This document shows, in pieces, positions 61,445 through 64,000 of a stretch of 64,000 bases of DNA. The notes under the pieces are model-generated. The model was not told where the DNA came from, ran no database searches, and saw nothing but the letters and a program-made list of their open reading frames with translations. The stretch's first letter is position 1. Each line of letters starts with the position of its first letter. A program made the translations under genes and the position numbers. Source of the DNA: CAZGXI01 sp964529715 (lineage in GTDB: Bacteria > Chloroflexota > Anaerolineae > Aggregatilineales > Ch27); assembly GCA_964529715.1 (NCBI GenBank), contig CAZGXI010000027.1, forward strand, positions 1 through 64,000. Reading direction: 5' to 3'.

Positions 61445-63150
61445 GCTTGCGCCTCCTGCCCGTTGGACGGGCTGCCGTCGGGGGTGGCGGGGGGAGCGCC
61501 CAGGCGGATGGCAACGCGCGGGGCCTTCAGCGCGGTTTGCAATCCCTGCGCCGCAGCAGCCAGGGCATGTTCGATCCCCGAAGCGGCTTGCAGTTGGGCA
61601 CTGATCTCGTTAATGACCGTTTCGCGCCGCGCCAGCCGCCGTGCATCCTCGTAGAGCCGGGCGTTTTCAACGGCCAGGGCCAGGCGCTCGGCCACGCCCT
61701 GGGCCAGAGCCGTCTGCATCTCCGGCGGCAGAACCATATCGCCCGTCGCAGGGGCGCCGTCGTCCAGCTCAAACTCCATCGCGCCGATCACCTGCCCACG
61801 CACACTGATGGGCACGGCCAGCACGCGCCGACCGTCGGCCCGTTCGTCGATCACCGTTCCCTGTTCAGTGGCCCGCGTCAGGCTGGGCGTCCAGGCGGCG
61901 TTGGGCGTCATGGCTCCACTGTCGAACTCGACCGTGAGCGCCGGGGCCAGGTCCTGCTCCCGCAAGAAGCTGCCCCACGCCTGGCCGGTGAGCCGGCGGT
62001 TTAGCGCCTCGATCTCAGCCAACTGGTTTTTCGACAGCGCGACCAGGCGTTCGTTCTCGGTGATGGCGGCATGCTGTTCGTCGAACAGGCGTGCGTTGTC
62101 AATCGCCAGGGCGATCAGGTTTGCCAGGGCTTGCAGCATAGCCACATCGTCGGGGGTGAAGGCGTCCGGCTCGGTGCTCTGGACATCCAGGGCGCCGATG
62201 ATGCGATCTTGAGAGACCAGCGGCAGGGCCAACTCGGCGCGGGTATCGGGTAACAGGTCATTGCGGCGATGGATGGGGTCACGGCTGGTGTCCGAGACCA
62301 AGACGGGTTGGGAGCGCAACGTCGCCTGGCCGATCACGCTCTGGCTGCCAACCGGCAACATATGGTGCCGACGAAGCAATTCCCGTCCAACCGGGCCGGT
62401 GCTGGCGCGCAGGACGGCCTGTTGCTGCGTTTCAGCATCGACCAGGAAAATCTGGGCATGGTAGATTTTGTCAAAACGGTCGCGCACCAGTTCGACAGCC
62501 TCATCCAGCAGCGTCGCCAGGTTCATGCGGCGAAAGATGCGTTGGGTGATCTCGGCGTTCAGTTCAGCCATACGCAGCCGTTGGGCGATGACCTGCTCGC
62601 CTGCATAGGCCAGTCCACGCCGCCATCCCTGGGCCAACATGTAGCTCAAGACGCCTGTCAGGATGCTGAACGCGACGATGGCGGTCATCGCACCGATCAA
62701 TTTGTCCGGCGGCTCGGTAGGACTCAGGTGCACCCAGATCACGATATCGCCGACCAGACAGGCTGCCAGGCCCAGCAGCACCCCGCGCTCTTGGGCCAGG
62801 ATGGCCGCCCCAATGAGCATGACGTGCTGAAGCAGAGCAGACGTGATCACGGTCGTGCCGACCAGCGGATAGAACGCCGTGACCAGATACAGCATTCCCA
62901 ACAGCACGATGCGAACGATGCGCAGATAACCCTGGCGGGCGACGAACCAAAGCACGATCAGCAGTGCCATCGCCGCTATGCTGACATAGCTCCAGGGATC
63001 GAAGCGATAGAAGTTGGGGTCCAGCACAGAAGACAGGAACACGATGGGCAGGCCCGCCGTGATCAGCACGTAGGCGGCGATGGCCTGACGGCGTTCCAGT
63101 ATCCCCGGATAATGATGCAGGTTGTACAGGCGGCTCAGCCACTTAGCCAT
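61441..63150 (-). CDS. Multi-TM-GAF membrane sensor 1, without kinase
   Basis: A 569-residue protein starting MAKWLSRLYNLHHYPGILER; this ATG overlaps the preceding stop by eight bases, while the longer frame to 63201 would overlap the PAS gene by 59. It has about seven helices (25-200), a GAF (about 215-380) with DKIYHAQIFLVDAETQQQA and PDTRAELALPLVSQDRIIGA, module motif LNRRLTGQAWGSFLREQ, a degenerate GAF (about 430-515), and the C-terminal partial GAF VINEISAQLQAASGIEHAL. It has no output domain. Confidence 0.9.
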   Translation of the reverse strand: MAKWLSRLYNLHHYPGILERRQAIAAYVLITAGLPIVFLSSVLDPNFYRFDPWSYVSIAAMALLIVLWFVARQGYLRIVRIVLLGMLYLVTAFYPLVGTTVITSALLQHVMLIGAAILAQERGVLLGLAACLVGDIVIWVHLSPTEPPDKLIGAMTAIVAFSILTGVLSYMLAQGWRRGLAYAGEQVIAQRLRMAELNAEITQRIFRRMNLATLLDEAVELVRDRFDKIYHAQIFLVDAETQQQAVLRASTGPVGRELLRRHHMLPVGSQSVIGQATLRSQPVLVSDTSRDPIHRRNDLLPDTRAELALPLVSQDRIIGALDVQSTEPDAFTPDDVAMLQALANLIALAIDNARLFDEQHAAITENERLVALSKNQLAEIEALNRRLTGQAWGSFLREQDLAPALTVEFDSGAMTPNAAWTPSLTRATEQGTVIDERADGRRVLAVPISVRGQVIGAMEFELDDGAPATGDMVLPPEMQTALAQGVAERLALAVENARLYEDARRLARRETVINEISAQLQAASGIEHALAAAAQGLQTALKAPRVAIRLGAPPATPDGSPSNGQEAQA

Positions 63151-64000
63151 GATCGTCTTCCTTGTCCGGCGTGTGCTTGTTGCCGTTGCCACGCTCGACA
63201 TTGCCTGCTTGCCCCGGCAGACTCAGGCGGACACGTCCGGTGCGCGCGCCCAGGGCCATGCCCAGCTCCTGCATGGCGATGCTCAGCAGGCCGGTGATGT
63301 CGCTGCGTTGCTGCAAGCGCCCGGTGACATAGTTCAGGCGCTCCTCGAAGGCAGCGTGCGTCTGTGTGCGTCGGTAAAGCTCCTGAAGTTGCATCTGGGC
63401 CTGTTCGCGGTCGGTGATGTCGCGGGCCAGCCCCAGCACGGCAAAGACCCGGCCTTCGGTGTCTAGCAGCGGGTATTTCTGCGTGTCGAAGATGTGCACC
63501 GAGCCGTCGGCGAAGGTGGCTGGGTCGTGCGGGTTGTGCACCACCTGGCCTAACAAGGCGGCCTGGTCGTCGGTGCGGAAGCCCCGGATGCCCTTGGCCG
63601 GATCGCCCAACACCTGCTCCGGCGGGAAGCCCAGTTCCAGGTCATCTTTGCCGAGCATTTCCTCCGGCGTCATGCCCAGGGCGCGGGCGTACCCGGCGTT
63701 GACCAGCACATAGCGGAACTCCTGGTCTTTGGCAAAAATCCAGTCGGGCGTGGCGTCGATGACCGTGCGCAGCAGCCGTTGCGACCGTTCGGTGCGCTCC
63801 ATCGCCAGGCGCAGGTTTTCCTCGATCTGCTTGCGCTCGGTGATGTCGCGGGTGATGCCGACCAGCCCGACGATCTCGCCAGAACTATCGCGCAGGGGCA
63901 CTTTGGTGGTCAGATGCCAGCGGGGGTTGCCCTGCATGTCCACGCTGGCGTGTTCCATATCGATGACTCCCTCGCCGTACAGCATCAATTCCTGTTCTTC
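63143..64000 (-). CDS. PAS-domain sensor, N-terminus beyond window
   Basis: The frame is open at the window edge; 285 codons are visible. The end of one PAS/PAC domain (VGLVGITRDITERKQIEENL) is followed by a second complete PAS (TVIDATPDWIFAKDQEFRYV to LGLARDITDREQAQ). The last 75 residues carry the same partial GAF as the following genes (LNYVTGRLQQRSDITGLLSI, then RVRLSLPGQ). Stop TAA 63145-63143 overlaps the next gene's start. It is the first readable member of the sensor string; its missing N-terminus may hold more PAS, GAF or membrane parts. Confidence 0.88.
   Translation of the reverse strand, partial: EEQELMLYGEGVIDMEHASVDMQGNPRWHLTTKVPLRDSSGEIVGLVGITRDITERKQIEENLRLAMERTERSQRLLRTVIDATPDWIFAKDQEFRYVLVNAGYARALGMTPEEMLGKDDLELGFPPEQVLGDPAKGIRGFRTDDQAALLGQVVHNPHDPATFADGSVHIFDTQKYPLLDTEGRVFAVLGLARDITDREQAQMQLQELYRRTQTHAAFEERLNYVTGRLQQRSDITGLLSIAMQELGMALGARTGRVRLSLPGQAGNVERGNGNKHTPDKEDDHG

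Noticed and set aside
63143..63201. Longer start for sensor 1 at 63201
   Set aside because: It would overlap the PAS gene by 59 bases and adds a Ser/Thr/Arg-rich stretch; ATG 63150 gives the small overlap usual in this operon.

Overview
The window is GC-rich bacterial chromosome, densely coded on both strands. No rRNA, phage, transposase or CRISPR array is visible. The organism is probably a member of the Chloroflexota (Anaerolineae-like). This is inference, based on the stack of multi-GAF membrane sensors, WD40/SH3 and Thr/Pro-linker envelope proteins, a PucC-type MFS protein, a tRNA-Ile/tRNA-Ala pair detached from any rRNA operon, and many short palindromic repeats. No marker gene here fixes the phylum.

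Region 1 (1-12.9 kb). The tail of a membrane protein is followed by a TetR-MMPL exporter pair on the minus strand with a palindromic operator candidate. Next comes a nitrogen-assimilation block on the plus strand: ammonium transporter, two divergent PII proteins and glutamate synthase large chain. A 6-phosphofructokinase with pyrophosphate-type signatures follows. Region 2 (13-19.4 kb) holds a sortase coupled to an arsenate reductase, a DUF6391-like protein, holA, a GNAT acetyltransferase, and glmS preceded by a recognisable glmS ribozyme. Region 3 (19.6-23.8 kb) has tRNA-Ile and tRNA-Ala with their own terminator, then the classical rpmH-rnpA-yidD-(PQQ-repeat lipoprotein)-yidC-jag operon with a clear sigma70 promoter.

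Region 4 (23.8-44 kb) is housekeeping and accessory: GNAT, deazaflavin oxidoreductase, PfkB kinase, an ANT(6)-like nucleotidyltransferase, two M23 peptidases, an amidohydrolase, FtcD, a PucC-family MFS protein, an Fe-S membrane protein, a WD40 protein, M32 carboxypeptidase, an Elp3-like radical SAM enzyme and a methyltransferase. Two decayed genes lie here: a DUF433/DUF5615 toxin-antitoxin locus with a frameshift and a nonsense codon, and a glyoxalase-fold gene with an internal deletion and an amber codon.

Region 5 (44-64 kb, all minus strand) is the most unusual part. Five consecutive overlapping genes encode PAS, membrane-GAF or dCache-HAMP-GAF sensors. The four fully readable upstream genes have no kinase domain, and the fifth gene is a 2635-residue hybrid histidine kinase with about ten GAF domains. 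Behind it lie a threonine-synthase-like PLP enzyme fused to an intact response-regulator receiver domain, a REC-first histidine kinase and a lipoprotein. The layout suggests one multi-input phosphorelay in which a metabolic enzyme may be an output (inference).

Across the window several families of short palindromic repeats recur. Some copies sit in frame inside genes (MMPL transporter, gltB, sortase linker, Elp3, methyltransferase), where they add 9-25 residues without breaking the protein.
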